The notes under the pieces: generated by a model
What the model saw: the letters and a program-made list of their open reading frames with translations, nothing else
Told to the model about the DNA's origin: nothing
Databases searched by the model: none
Part shown: piece by piece, positions 11,201 through 23,661 of the stretch
Position numbering within the stretch: position 1 is the stretch's first letter
Layout of the letters: the number at the start of each line of letters is the position of its first letter
Program-made: the position numbers and the translations under genes
NCBI GenBank assembly: GCA_025449115.1
Contig: JAHLKC010000204.1
Coordinates: 1 to 49,153 of the forward strand
DNA: 49,153 nt
DNA from: Chytridium lagenaria
Lineage: Eukaryota > Chytridiomycota > Chytridiomycetes > Chytridiales > Chytridiaceae
Direction: 5' to 3'

Positions 11201-13637
11201 GAAGAAATCAACATCCTCGCTGGATACATTTGCATCATTTTTCGAGAATTCGAACATGCACAAGAATTGTTTCTTCAAAGCACTGATCCTGTTCACGCTC
11301 TTCATATGCGACGCGATTTATGCAATGGGATCAAGCACTTCATTTAGCGAAAAACTTGCTCCGAAAGAGGTAACGGGAATTGCGCGGGAGTATGCGGGGC
11401 AGCTGGAGTCTGGGGAGAAGTTTTCTGAAGCGTTAAGTATGTATGAGATGGCTTTGGAGACATCCAATGAGTTCCGGGCATCTGAGTCTGAGCGCGATGA
11501 ACATCAGATTGTATGTTCTTCGGGGATCACGCGTATGACGTTTAGGATGGGTGATGTGACGCGTGGGATGAAGATGTTGAATGGGGTTGATGAGATAAAG
11601 TTGTTGCAAGATTGTGCGGGGATTTTGGAGGGGTTGAAATTGTATTCGGAAGCTGGAGGGTTGTTTGAGAGAGCGGGTGCGTGGGAAAAGCAGCTGAGGC
11701 CTATATTAAAGGGAAGTTGTGGGCGAAGGTGGGAAATCTTTTGGAGAAGGTTACGAGTCCAAAGATTTTTGTGCAGTATGCAAAAGCGAAAGAAGGTGCG
11801 TTATTGATTTGTCGTATAAGCGATGCCGATGTATTTTTTTTACTTATTTTATCTTAGCCTCAAATCAGTACGTAGAGGCCGCCGCATCTTATGAGAAAGC
11901 CAGAGACTTTGATAATGTCGTCAGGCTATGCGTCGAACACCTCAACCAAATCGATAAAGCCGTAAAGATTGTTAGAGATACCCGATCCAGGGAGAGTGCG
12001 AGGATTGTAAGCAAATTTTTCCAGGCACGGCAAGAGTATAACAGCGTGGTCGAGTTTTGTTTGATGGCGGGAATGGTTGATGAGGCTTTTGAGCTTGCTC
12101 AGGTTAGATATTGCTTTCTATAGTTTTGATTCTGAACGATTTTTGCAGCAACATGATGTGATGGAACATTTCGGTGTGCTCATCAAAGGAAATGCCAACC
12201 CGCAAATGCGTGAGTCGTCTTCTTTCTTCATCATCATATTAATGTCATCAAAACTCCAGTCGCGAACATTGCCACGTACTTTGAAAACAAACGTCAACTC
12301 CTCAACGCCGGAAAGTACTATCTTCAAGCCGGAGATCACGCCAAAGCTCTCCGTCTCTTCATTCGATGTCCCGTTCTTGACGGCGAGTCAATCGAAAAGG
12401 CTATTGAGGCTGTCGGTTTAGCAAAGAATGATGCGTTGACGCATGAACTTATTGATTACCTGATGGGTGAGTCGGATGGAGTGCCGAAGGTATGGAAATT
12501 TCTTAATATCGAATAATCTAAGCTTGTTGGTAGGAAGCAAAGTATATTTTCAAGCTTTATATGTCTTTGGGGTCTACAGAGATGCAGCACGCACAGCCAT
12601 TATAATCGCAAGGGAAGAGCAAACCCTTGGTACGAACGAATGATCATTTGATTTAACATACTTTAGGAAACTATAGAGCCGCGCATGACCTTCTTTTGGA
12701 CAATCACCGACAGCTTAAAAGAAATAAGGCGCCATTCCATCTGAGCTTGATCGCATGCTCATGATTCTCCATAGCTACGTTCTTGTAAAGGTAACCTTTC
12801 ACGCTAAAGCATACTTCTAACGGGTGAAAGACTTTATTAAAGTCAACGAACACGAAAAGGGTGCACGAATGCTTATTAGAGTGGCAAACAATATCTCCAA
12901 ATTCCGGCGCACGTTGTCCCATCCTTACATCAACTGTCATCGAATGTTACCGAGCCAACATGAAGAAAGAAGCTTTTGAGTATGCCGCTATGTTGATGAG
13001 ACCAGAATATAGGCCTCTTTTGGATGCAAAGTACAAAAGGAAGATTGAGCAGATAGTGAGGTTAGGCGGTTCTGACTTAAATGTATACTAATTTGCATAA
13101 AGGCGACCGGACAAAGAAGAAACCATCGAGGAACTTTGACCCATGCCCATTCTGTGGTTATAAATTGGCCGAAAGCGTTCTTGACTGCACTGATTGCAAA
13201 AATCACATTCCTTATTGCATTGCATCTGTAAGATATTTTTCTTGACTTAAATAATTGGTTTAACATTCCTTTTCTAGGGTCGTCATATGGAACTTGACAA
13301 CTGGTCTACTTGTCCAAACTGTGAGTTCCCCGCTTTGACAACAGAGTTTCAGCAACTCGTGGACAAGACCGAGCAGTGCCCAATGTGTTGCTTCAAACTG
13401 GCACCACAACAAATCAAGCCATCTTCGAACCCACGTGAACTTCTTCGCGGGGCAAAGGATATTTCTGGAGACGATAAAGCCATAAAGGGATTGAATGGAG
13501 ATAAAAAGGATGAATATGGTTCAATGGATGCGCTGGGCGCTTCGCTGTCGGCGTTGGAATCATCTGTGCCTATTGTTGCGGCCAGCAGAGGCCTTGGAAG
13601 TGCTTCCAGTGGACATGGTTCCTGCAGCTGCATCTAG
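8204..13637 (+). CDS. IFT144: Intraflagellar transport protein 144 (WDR19), IFT-A complex
   Basis: This is a subunit of the IFT-A complex, which carries retrograde traffic in the flagellum. N-terminal WD40 repeats read [92 protein letters not shown] and [18 protein letters not shown] second propeller follows ([35 protein letters not shown]), then alpha-solenoid TPR-like repeats ([123 protein letters not shown]). The C-terminus has zinc-binding cysteines ([49 protein letters not shown]), with TAG at 13635-13637. There are many short introns. Several single-base frame breaks occur (for example 11079 AAAGC, about 11320 and 11360). The start near 8204 is approximate; [20 protein letters not shown] at 8240-8300 belongs to the first blade. 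Confidence 0.92.
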
Positions 13638-13797
13638 CATGAAGGGAGCATCAAATTTCCTGGAAATGTTTTGGGAGCACGTCCATGAAGGGAGGGCGAG
13701 ACATGGATGTTGGGCCTTACAAGAGCACCTCACTTTAGGAACTGCTCGTTAATTATACAAATAGAAATTTGTCACAGTGACTTTTGATTTTGCATGA

Positions 13798-16056
13798 TCA
13801 CCCAGCCATGACCGAAAGGACGATGACTTCGAGGACTCCAAAACAGTAGTATACACGGAGGCACTGCTATTTGACGAGTTTGACGATGAATTTGATGATC
13901 CAGCGCCAAAGAAGAGACGTGTCTTTATCAGCAAGCGAAAGAGCCTCGGAAAGGAGAAGGCGACCAATATTGACATGAAGCACGTCGAAGATAACAGTGT
14001 CGAGCTACCAGGAAGGAAGAGGAGTGTGAGGTATAAAGCTATGCTTCAAAAATAAGATATAGTTCTCATAATAATGATTGCAAAGGATTAATTCGAGTGC
14101 TTTTCCACAAACATGGAGCATGGAGACTTCGCTTCCTCGGTCCGAAGTTGATTGCGTTCACATTGATGAGTTCAAGACAGTCCAAAGTGTGGCTTGCTTG
14201 AGCAAGACACTTGCTATGTACAAACGATGCGCTGCATGCATTCAAAAAAAAATCGGGGTGCCCTGCCGTTTCAAGGATTTTCGCTGGTTCAAAGTGGTGG
14301 ACGGAAATATTACTGATGAAGGATTCTTTGGAACTGTTTACCGAACCAATGTCAACTTTTTTAAAGGGGAGAATATTGTGATGGTAAGATGAATGATCCT
14401 AAATTTCTCATATTGTTAGAGGTCAGAAAGCTTGTCTGAAGTCATTCTAAATGATGAAAGAACGGTTATAACCAACCCGGAAAACGAAAAATACGTTCTA
14501 CAGCGTACAGCTCCCGTCTTGAAAGCTATAGTAGATCGTTATCTTGAAGCGTTTACCAATCGAACGCTACATTATCGAGATATTGTACCCGGAGATCGAG
14601 TTATCTGTGACAGATGCTTTACCTCGATCTTTGGCCTCAGCTGGTGTTGCTGCGCTTGCGGCGCAGATATATGTCTCGACTGCTATGATGATTGGAACGA
14701 CTCTGAGTTTCAGAGGTCAAGCTATTGTACCATGAAAACATATCACACGAAGCGGCAAATGTTTTTGTGTCTCGTCGGGAACGTCAAGAATTTGATATGA
14801 TCCTGAACCGGGTAAATCTAATAAGCTCGACGTCAACCGATATGGTTATTACAAACGGCGTGGCAACCCTCCCATCATTCGTCCGTATTAATTCCAGCAC
14901 GGCTGATCCGCAGAGGGTTTTTGAAGAAGCTTGGACTCGGGTATTGCAATAGCATATAAACTCGATTTGGCACTTCAGGCAGATTGGTCACCAAAATACT
15001 TTGCTGAGACCTATGGCCACGAAGTGACCGAGATCGAGGACTGCGCCACGGGTGGACGGGTGATTGACTGCATTGGTGATTTTTTCGACGGCTTCGCAAC
15101 AGTTGAAGTTCGAACAAAAGATTCGGGAGAGAACTATCATATTTTAAAAGTTCCAGTAAGTTTCATCACATAATTTTTCGCGGATTTCGTTTAAGTGTCT
15201 AAAGCTGAAAATCAGGACTGGCCAACCAATACGGACTTTAAGATAAAGTTCCCGACCATTCGAGACTTTCGTCGTCTGGTTCCGTTCCCCGAGTACACCG
15301 CGCGAAACGGTAACCGCAACCTTGCTGCACGACTCCCGAAAGAACTTGTTCCCTCTGACCTCGGCCCAAAACTCTACTGCGCCTACGCCTCCCAAGACAG
15401 TGCAGGCGGTGCAGGAACTACACCACTCCACCTCGACATGGCTGATGCAGTTAACGTTATGATTCACGCGTCCGAGCCTTGCGATGGCGTAAAACCCGAT
15501 GATTTGCGGCCAGGGGCAGTCTGGGATATATTCCCAAGATCAGCGCTACATGCATTGAGGAAATTTGTGGGGAAGGTGCTGGAGGAGCGGGGAAAGGTCT
15601 TTGATGACCCAATCCATGACCAAACTTTTTACTTGACGACGGATCTAAGGGCTAGGTTGAAGGAGGAAACCGGGGTGACGGGTTGGAGAATATTTCAAAA
15701 CCCTGGGGATGCCGTGTTTGTACCGGCGGGGTGTATTCATCAAGTTTTAATTATCGAGATTGTATCAAGGTGATAAGTTTTGCCTAACTTCACTGCTGTA
15801 TTCACCTTCTCCCTTACTCGATTTTTATTTACGTTTCTTAGGTTGCTTGTGATTTTGTGAGCCCAGAGAGCGTCAATTATTGCTCAATTTGACAAAGGAA
15901 TTTCGAAAACTCAACCATACGCACAAGCGGAAGACCGACGTTCTTCAACTATCTGCAATACTTTGGTCGACCTACCTTACCTCACCTTTTTTCAAGGAAA
16001 ATGTCGACGCAGAGAAGGCTGACGCGGTGGAGAAAAGGCCGGATTCGCCACAATGA
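13798..16056 (+). CDS. JmjC-domain histone lysine demethylase, KDM3/JMJD1-like
   Basis: A nuclear Fe(II)/2-oxoglutarate-dependent demethylase, by family probably acting on methylated H3K9. An acidic N-terminal segment (EALLFDEFDDEFDDP) carries a basic nuclear signal PKKRRVF. A cysteine-rich segment follows (CAACIQKKIGVPCRF), then the KDM3-type zinc finger at about 14590-14700 (VICDRCFTSIFGLSWCCCAC, DICLDCYDDW). The JmjC domain spans about 15210-15900: LYCAYASQD, metal ligands His and Asp in TPLHLDMADAVNVMIHA, GWRIFQNPGDAVFVPAGCIH with the distal His, then LNYRDCIKVACDFVSPESV. The stop is TGA at 16054-16056. Introns occur near 14029-14085, 15153-15210 and 15769-15840. The true start is not resolved: the acidic frame is open only from 13798 and lacks an early ATG. 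The gene begins about 160 bp after IFT144 on the same strand. The metal-binding residues look intact. Confidence 0.85.
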
Positions 16057-16310
16057 CGAATCAAATCATATATCGTCCAAGCCCATTTTTAGATGTAACA
16101 TATGTGCGAACAAATGTAGTTTGCCTTTTGCAAGTGTAAACCAGTTATTGATGATCAAAAATAGTTTATTTAAAAATGTTGAAATCTCTGAACGAATAAT
16201 AGAAAACAACATCAGATATTACAAAGAGAATTTCATAACTTAACGATGTAAAATTACGAAGTCCGAGATTAGAAAAAATTAGAAAAAGATTGGGAATGCT
16301 CCACAATAAT

Positions 16311-18877
16311 CTACATAGGATTTAAAGCCGATAAAACATGCAGCATTTGCTTCTGAAGCGCCAGTAAATCTCTCTCACTCATAGTCGACAAATTCTCAGT
16401 AATCGCCGCTTTCGGACCGTTCGTCCTCGGTATTTCTTTCCATGTGTTAAGCCCGATATTCGAGTCCGAGACATCACGAGAATGAGTGCGAACAGTCAGA
16501 GGATTGGCTGTGGAACGAGTGGGTGCTGCTAGAGCAAGCTTTGTAGGACCATCCTCATTGCGAAGACGTGCAGCGGTGGTTTCTTCGGCAATAATGCGGA
16601 CGTTTTCGGGGCAAATAAAGGATGGATGCTTGCCACCGCATCGGAAACATTCGTGTTGACGCGTACAAGTAGACACCTTGCAGGTTCCAGAAGAATTCCT
16701 GCAAAGGAAATGGAGACAAAATGGTTAGAGTGCAAATATCACAAAATAAATTAAATTAATCTAAAAAGACACTCACCACAAAAAGCAAACTGAATTAGGA
16801 TTGCTTGATCGAACAGGACACGTCAAAACACCGTGTTTCTCGGAAGAGCACCTCATGCATCGGTGCTCACGCCAGCAAGCTGCCGAATCACAACCTACAT
16901 ACGCCGAGAATACAAATTAAATTTAAGATAATCATCGTATATAAAGAGTCTGGTAGTTCTAACATACCTTCAATGTTGTAATTAATGCAAATATGGCGGT
17001 CCTTTTCACATCGCATCACAGGATGTGGCCCACGGCACCTGACACAATTATGCTCCAATGGACACTGAAATCTCCTACAATCACCTTTCTGATAGGACAT
17101 GCAAACATCCTTGACACTAACAGCAGAAGCTGGATAGGCCCCGCTCGGAGAAGAATAACCTCGATCTCCAGGAGTGGTATTGCCCGACCGTACTCTTTCA
17201 GCCTCTCTACGAGGCGGTGGTGGCATGTTAAGAGGGTCAGGCCTCCCTTTATCTCTAGAATAATCCATGCGCAGTCCATCAGCTCCATCGAGACGATCAG
17301 AGCCGACTTGAGCTTTGATGTTGCGAACAGCAGGACGGTCATCATTGCGGCGCATTAGGTGATCCGAAGAGTGGCCCACATAAGACGACAGGGGGCCTTT
17401 GGCAGACGAATCGAATCGAGGCGGAGATCGTTGGAAGGGCTTGTCGACGAAGTTTTTCGTCTCTCATTCTATTCCTATCCCTGTCGACATCAGCAGAATC
17501 CTCCCGATTACGCACTCTCTCCCTCTCCCTTTCACGCTCACGTTCCCATTCGCGATCACGCTGATCCTTACTTTCACGGTTTCTAGACCAATCTCTCTGA
17601 CGATCACGGCTAACCTCACGACCTTGATCTCTAAAAACTCCACCAACAGGCTTTGAGATGGTATTCCTTGAAGTTTCTAAACGATCTGATCTTCCAACAA
17701 AATGACGAGAGGATGATAAGACTCTAGAACTACCCTGTAGCGATACCCGCTTTTGTAAGGGAGAAACGCTCCTTCGATCCTTGCTCGACTTCACCAAAAA
17801 AGATATACAAGATTCACTTTCTCTCACTTTGGTAGTAAGAGCGTCAATTCTGTAACGTATATGCCTGGCAGTAGAACGCTTTTGTGCCTCCTCCACTTTA
17901 GCTTCCTCAAGGTTTTTTTTATGCTCCTTTAACTAGAGATTCAAAAAGATAAGTTTATAATATAGCGTAACGATCTACTAATGGTACTTACCAGTGCTTC
18001 AGTTTCCGTAACCATCGTCCTGCAGATTCATAATCTTTGGTCGGAGATCGAGAATATCTTTGTCAGTGGCCGCAAGATCCAAGTCAAGAATCTCCTTTTC
18101 TTCAATAGCAGCAGTTAATATTGCCTCTTCGACTTTCCATTTTATATGAAGCGGATCAATCGACTGAACGGATTCCTCCACGAAATCATCATCACCAAAA
18201 TCTTTATATTCAGAAGCCGCCAAAGCCATCAGTTTTGTAACTCCACTAGAACGTTTATCTTCCTGTGCGTCAAATGGCCACTACGGTCGGCCTTAATATC
18301 CATGTCTTGATTCTGATTTTTTCCACTTCCTAGGCCATCCGGTGATGTGTTATCTTTAAAGAATTCGCTTGGCATTCTAGCATCCACCTCAGCAATTGGC
18401 GAATTGTAAAAGAGTCTCATTCTCAATTTTAATTGAAGAATCTTCTAGCACCGGCGGCGACTCTCTGGATTGACTTTCCCTTTTAATCATCTCTTCTTTC
18501 ATGACCATCTCTTCGAATCGAGCCACTTCTGCCGCCAAAGCAATCGGATTGAGAACTTCTGTGGGTATCGCCTCATCAGCCTTAAAGCCGGCAACAGTAG
18601 CGACAACTTCCAAAGGAGTCATAGAGCCGGTAACCAAAGAGGGGCTTCTAGAGCCACTCGTATCCATGTCCATTTTAAACCCAGCCAAAGCAATCATTCC
18701 AGCAGCAGCATCGCCTTCTCGGGAAAGGTTGTCGTCAGCAGCAAGGGACGAGAGTATCTTCATTAAATCGGACTGGCTGGCCATACCCAGCATGTCTCGA
18801 TCAAGTTTTCCACCAGCTGCATTGGAAAGGATGTTGCTTCCTTCATCGTGAGGGATAGCTATGTCGTTTCTCTGCAT
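16311..18877 (-). CDS. Protein with three CCCH/zinc-knuckle modules and an Arg/Glu-rich region, putative RNA-binding
   Basis: ATG at 18877. The acidic, helical N-terminal half (KLDRDMLGMASQSDLMKILS, ARFEEMVMKEEMIKRESQSR) leads to ILDLDLAATDKDILDLRP and VEEAQKRSTARHIRYRIDAL, then a charged Arg/Asp/Glu-rich stretch near 17500-17600 (EREREREREVR-like). The C-terminal part has three copies of one module: CMSYQKGDCRRFQCPLEHNC..., CINYNIEGCDSAACWREH... and CFLWNSSGTCKVSTCTRQH.... Each is C-x7/8-C-x4-C-x3-H joined through H-x-C to C-x2-C-x3/4-H-x4-C, that is a CCCH finger fused to a zinc knuckle. The stop is at 16311-16313. Introns include about 16701-16776 and 16909-16966. CCCH fingers and zinc knuckles commonly bind RNA, and the RE/RD-rich region is reminiscent of splicing-related proteins, but the specific family was not recognised. 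Confidence 0.7.
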
Positions 18878-19558
18878 TGATGCTATGTGCTTGGCGGAAT
18901 GTATTGAAAGAAAGTCCGAACACTAGGCGTAAAAGAGAATCGACAACAAAGATGGCGCAAAGCTTTTGGATCCAGTCGCACTTTCGCCAAAAAAGGCCGT
19001 TAGACGCCGCTGATAAATGAAGAGCACTGCAGGTGTTGGAGTTTAAATGGATACCAGCGAAACAACCCAGCAATAATGGAAAAATACGAAACTCGGTGAA
19101 AATTATCCAACAGTCCGGCTGCAAACCACCTGTTTGTATTTTTGGTGGCCTGTCGAGCGCATAGAGAGACTTCCCAAAAACTAGCTGCTGCGGTATTTAA
19201 TAACCGTCACGTTTTGTGGCTTCTTCGGATGTCTCTTATTCGTTCAGAGATTTAAAGGTAATTGAGCAATTTCACTCATGCAGTAATTTGTTGTCGAGGT
19301 TTCGCACCCTTCAGCCGAAGCCCATTAAGGCGGGAAGCTCTGGGTCAAGGACTTCATGTTGTTCATTCTTCCTCAGTTATTTATATATAGCACGTAAAGT
19401 AAGATCACAACAGAAGAAAAGGTAAATGAATAAACAAAATCGCGATACTCAATTTTGTAGAGAGGATAAAGAAGAGGTCTTTCAGATTCAACCACAGACA
19501 GTAAAATTCACAAGGTTTTAAACAGAAAATTGTTAATAGGAAAAGAAGCATAGTCAAA
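18878..19558. other. Intergenic region between two minus-strand genes
   Basis: This holds the upstream region of the zinc-module gene (left) and the 3' end of the beta-glucosidase gene (right). No convincing coding frame was seen; the small open frames have no recognisable motif. Confidence 0.5.
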
Positions 19559-22321
19559 CTAGATAGTAAACGTTCCTTGAAGTTTTACGTCTCTGCTGCT
19601 ACTTCCTACAAAAGCTGTGTAAGTTCCCTGGGGTACGACCCAATCGTTCTTCACAACATCCCATATTTCCACATCTTCCCTTTGAATGACGAACCCAACA
19701 TCAATGGTACGTCCGGGCTCAATCCTAACTTTTTCGAAACCGCGAAGCTGCTTGGGAGGCTGGTCAACCCCGCTAGGAAACCCAATGTAGAGCTGAGGAA
19801 CCTCGCTGCCGACGACTTCACCCGTGTTGGTGATTGTACAGTGACTGTGAGGAGACGGGTGGTAGGGGTGGACACAGCGCGTCGAGAAGCCGTACAAAAC
19901 TCAAGGTTGGAATAGGAAAAGGATGTGTAGGAGAGACCATGGCCAAAGGGGAAGACGGGATTGACGTTGCGCTTTTCATTTCCACTGAAAAGAAACAAGA
20001 CAATTAGATGTTTAAGCGAAGAGAAGTTATAAAGAAGGCATCTGCACGTACCGGTAGTCAACAAAGATTCCCTCATTATAAGAAATCTGATCGTTGTTGT
20101 AGTTTACATCCGCCGAGTAATCTTTTCTGTCCTTCATAACTGAAAAAGGCAACCTCCCAGACGGGTTGACAAGACCGAACAGCACGTCAGCGATCGCGTT
20201 ACCAGTTTCTTGGCCAGGAAACAAAGCGTAGATGACAGCAACAACGTTCGGGTGGTCGATCCAAGGCATGTCAACGGCACCGGGGCTGTGAACAACCACA
20301 ACTGTCTTTTTGACAGAAGCAGACGCGAGAATAATGTTGCTCCGTTGTTCCAAAGAGTGAGGTTGTTACGGTCTCCAGCATTGTTTTCTACAGTAAGGTA
20401 GCTATGAAAAAGAGGTTATTTAAGCCTTCTGGGAAATATGATACGGGAGAGAAACCAAATTTATTCTTACCCTTCACCTGAGTTGGAGTTAACAAAGACA
20501 ACAGACAGATCTGCTGCGGCAGCCGTCCTTTTGATACGCTCCGTGTCCCAATTCTCGTTGAGCCCGGATATTTCCACCCTTTGGTTCTTGGCAGGTCCTG
20601 CCATCCCTTCAATAGGCGCGACGATGTAAGGAAAGTTGGATGTGCCTGATCCCCAACCCTGGGCGAGGTTCCTGTTGGGTTCTCATTCTTGTCTCTGTGA
20701 TAATAATTGGGTGAATTTTTTATCAAAAAGCAATGAGGCCTCACCCTGTGGGAACTTCTCTAGGTGCAAAAGCGTCGGAACCAATGACGGCAATCTTAGG
20801 ATACTTGCACCGGTGATAGGGAGAGCGGAAGCAACGTTTTAAGCAGAATGGAGGAAGCGGCGCCGACCTCGCGGATGTGTTGCTTGTGGTTGGCTTGAAC
20901 GTTGACAGGAGGGAGAGATCTCGGGTTAAAGGAGTCGAAGTTGGTCGCGGGAAGTCTTTATCCTAGAAACGACAGAAAGTTGTGATCAGATAGGAATTAT
21001 CGCAATAAGAATAGATGGGATGAATATCTAGTAGTATACCTGACCAAGCTTGATCCACGGAGTGAGAACGCGGACACCATATCGTCGACTCGAGATTGCG
21101 CGACCTTACCGCCGTTGACAGAGTTGATCAAGTTCTGGCCCCACCAGAACTCCTCCGTCTGTCCCCAACTAATACTCCCAGGCATGACCATGTCGAGACC
21201 GCTGTTGGCAGCTTCGTTGGTAGAGTGGGTGCCCACCAGTCACTCATTACAAAACCCTGAAACTTGAGCTGGTCCTTGAGAAGCGACATGACTTGAGGGC
21301 TCTCACAAGCATAGGTAGCGTTGATGCGGTTGTCTTTTAACAAAAACTCTGATTAGATCTTACAACGAATATTATGAAACTCACATGAACACATGACCGA
21401 AACCGCGCCAGCCTGAATAGCGTGCTTGAAGGGCCTCACGTAGATTTCTTGTAACGTTCTCTTATCAATAATAGAGTTTCCTCCATCCCTGAAATGCTCC
21501 TGTTCGTTACCAATGAAATGCTTGATGGTCGCTTGAACACCCATGTCTTGAATGCCTCGGACCTGGTTGGCTGTAGACAAGCCGGTGAGGTACGGGTCAG
21601 CTCCTTGACCCTCCCAGTTACGACCACCAGCGGGCGCGCGGAGCATGTTAGCGACGGGAGCGAGCAGGACGTGGATTCCTTTGTTTCGAGCTTCTTCTCC
21701 CATGAGAAAACCGTTTTTGTACATGAGGGTTTTGTCAAATGTGGCGGCGACGTTGCTGGTTTGTTGCATATGGTTAGGATGGTGTTAGTGAGGTGTATGC
21801 TAAAGATCGATAAAAAAGAATGACAAAAATAGACTCCCTGATGTGTAAGGATACGTACATAGAAGCCGGGAATGCGGACACATCGAACGCGTACGAATAC
21901 CTGCGGGGTGAATCCTGTAAGCAGAGTCCTTTAAACCCAATCTTCGGAACGGCTTTAATATTTCCCTGGAATGAACACATGTGAGTATATGATAGCAAAT
22001 CTAATTTTAGCAGACTAAAATGTACTTACCACACAAGGTCCCTTTGCCCACCAGTGCCAGAAGCAAGATCTACCTTTTCATGAGAGAAAGTGTCGCCACA
22101 AGCTCCTTTGCGCGTTTAAACGGCTTGATCCCAAGTCATTTGGTCATTCAAGTTCCAGGACGACGGCGAACGGGCATAAAGACGATGGTTGGGGTCGTCG
22201 GTGGGAGCCGCTATCACGGCAGACGCGCCGACGGTGAATACCGCAGCAGCAATGATAACGTTGACTTTATGATTCACCAACGTCAGAGAACGTTGTATCG
22301 CATCAAATTGAACTTACCCAT
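19559..22321 (-). CDS. Secreted GH3 beta-glucosidase
   Basis: The enzyme hydrolyses terminal beta-glucosyl residues, typically cellobiose from plant cell-wall breakdown, outside the cell. The start codon is at 22321-22319 and is followed after one base by a GTAAGT intron; splicing gives a signal peptide (MVNVIIAAAVFTVGASAV, IAAP). GH3 landmarks in order: GNIKAVPKIGFKGLCLQDSP, MGEEARNKGIHVLLAPVANM, GGRNWEGQGADPYLTG, QATIKHFIGNEQEHFRDGGN (KHF), and the nucleophile region FQGFVMSDWWA with Asp before Trp. The second domain has SGTSNFPYIVAPIEG, ADLSVVFVNSNSGEG and VVVVHSPGAVDMPWIDHP. The C-terminal fibronectin-III-like domain carries FPFGHGLSYTSFSYSNL and SEVPQLYIGFPSG, ending at 19559. Several introns and a few single-base frame breaks are present (for example near 20340 and 20660). 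The domain order is complete. Confidence 0.9.
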
Positions 22322-23588
22322 ATTTGTCTGAAGAGGTTCACTAAAAATCTCGTATGAGGTTCAGAATTGACAGCGAAACTGTTCCATCGTCTCCCTTACA
22401 ACCACCCGTCTCTTTTAATATAATTTCGTAACCACCAAACCCAGCATCACTGTGACCTGAAATGTCAAAGTCCAAAGAGGCTGAAGTCAGACAATTTACA
22501 CCAAGAAGCGGTGAGGCTCATGTGGACAGCGCCAAATAAAATAATGGGCTTTCAGAACAATTTTCAGACGCGTTTCAGCGGCAGATCAACATAGAGGGAT
22601 GTGATAGTATGGGTAAATGCGTCTAGAGGCACAGTTAACATAATAGGCTATATTTCTCAGGGAAGGCATGCAACAAACGCCATTTGCTTTGCCATGCTTA
22701 TTTTTGCTTGACATGTAAATTGACTCGTCGATGATGATGGTCTGCATGGTCATGAACCATTAAGGCGATCGTGCAAATTATATTGATTTTACAGAACAAA
22801 ACGTATGAGGGTTATTGAAGAACATATAGACATTGCTATGGCTTCATGATACACAGAAATCAGCATCACATGCGGATTTCACAGAAGATAATTCGAAAGC
22901 CCTGTAGCGGCGCGCTTGCATAATGCCGATGCCATCATGCTGATGCACGTATATGCTTTTATTCGCGCTATTACATAGCTAATAGTATCACATTCACAGA
23001 AGTAAAGCTTACTTTACTAACCTGAGAACATTCAATTAATGCGATCGTGACGCATGTAAATAGTGTGGATATAAGCCCAAAGACGCAAAAGATCTCTTTT
23101 TGCGTACTGCTTTGTGTTTTCCTGCAATTAGCATAAGGCATGAGAGATGAGCCAAGATACTTTTTGTTCCGGACGTTTTGGTCGTTAATACAGTAATAAG
23201 CTTGGATAGATTAGGACGTTTTGCTCGTAGTAAGCTTGGATAGAAAAAGTTCAAAAAGGCTCGAGATTTATAATCAACGATATTGGTTGGTGGAGGTTAC
23301 CGGCGTTGTAGCCTTATATATTTAATGCGCTTTTTCCGTGATTTCCTGCAAGTAGCATAAAGGCCACGAGATAATTATTATGCGGTTTTAGAATATATCT
23401 CCGTATATTTTCGTCCTTCAGCGTGAAGATATAATGAGAAAGATCCATGCACTTACCGAGTATGCGTCTCTGTAAATTTACCGCAAACTCCTCCGGTTCT
23501 CACAGCTGTTGTGTTGCACTCTCTTATAGCTTTCGTCACCACCTCAACCTTGGTTACACAAAAAAGACTTAAAAAAAAGTAAAAGAAG
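22322..23588. other. Long AT-rich region upstream of beta-glucosidase
   Basis: No gene was recognised in this 1.27-kb stretch. It is the upstream region of the beta-glucosidase gene. It contains two related copies of a sequence reading TCCTGCAATTAGCATAAGGC at about 23119 and TCCTGCAAGTAGCATAAAGG at about 23343, and two copies of AAGCTTGGATAGA near 23200 and 23232. No open frame resembles a protein. Confidence 0.5.
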
Positions 23589-23661
23589 AGCACCGAACCA
23601 GGGTTGATCTGGTGACCTGCTGGTCTGCAATCAGCCGCTCTACCACTGAGCTATCGGTGCT
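23589..23661 (-). tRNA. tRNA-Cys (anticodon GCA)
   Basis: Read on the minus strand, the 73-nt sequence starts AGCACCG and ends CGGTGCT, which pair as a 7-bp acceptor stem. The D arm is GCTC-AGTGGTA-GAGC. The anticodon arm is GCTGA-TTGCAGA-CCAGC, with T33 and anticodon GCA. The T arm is ACCAG-ATCAACC-CTGGT. There is no intron. The innermost anticodon-stem pair is A-C and the T loop lacks the usual TTCGAAT, so the gene is slightly divergent. Confidence 0.88.

Noticed and set aside
8204..13637. IFT144 as a pseudogene because of its frame breaks
   Set aside because: The same type of one-base break occurs in the essential eL34 gene and most other genes in the window, and the protein sequence between breaks is well conserved.
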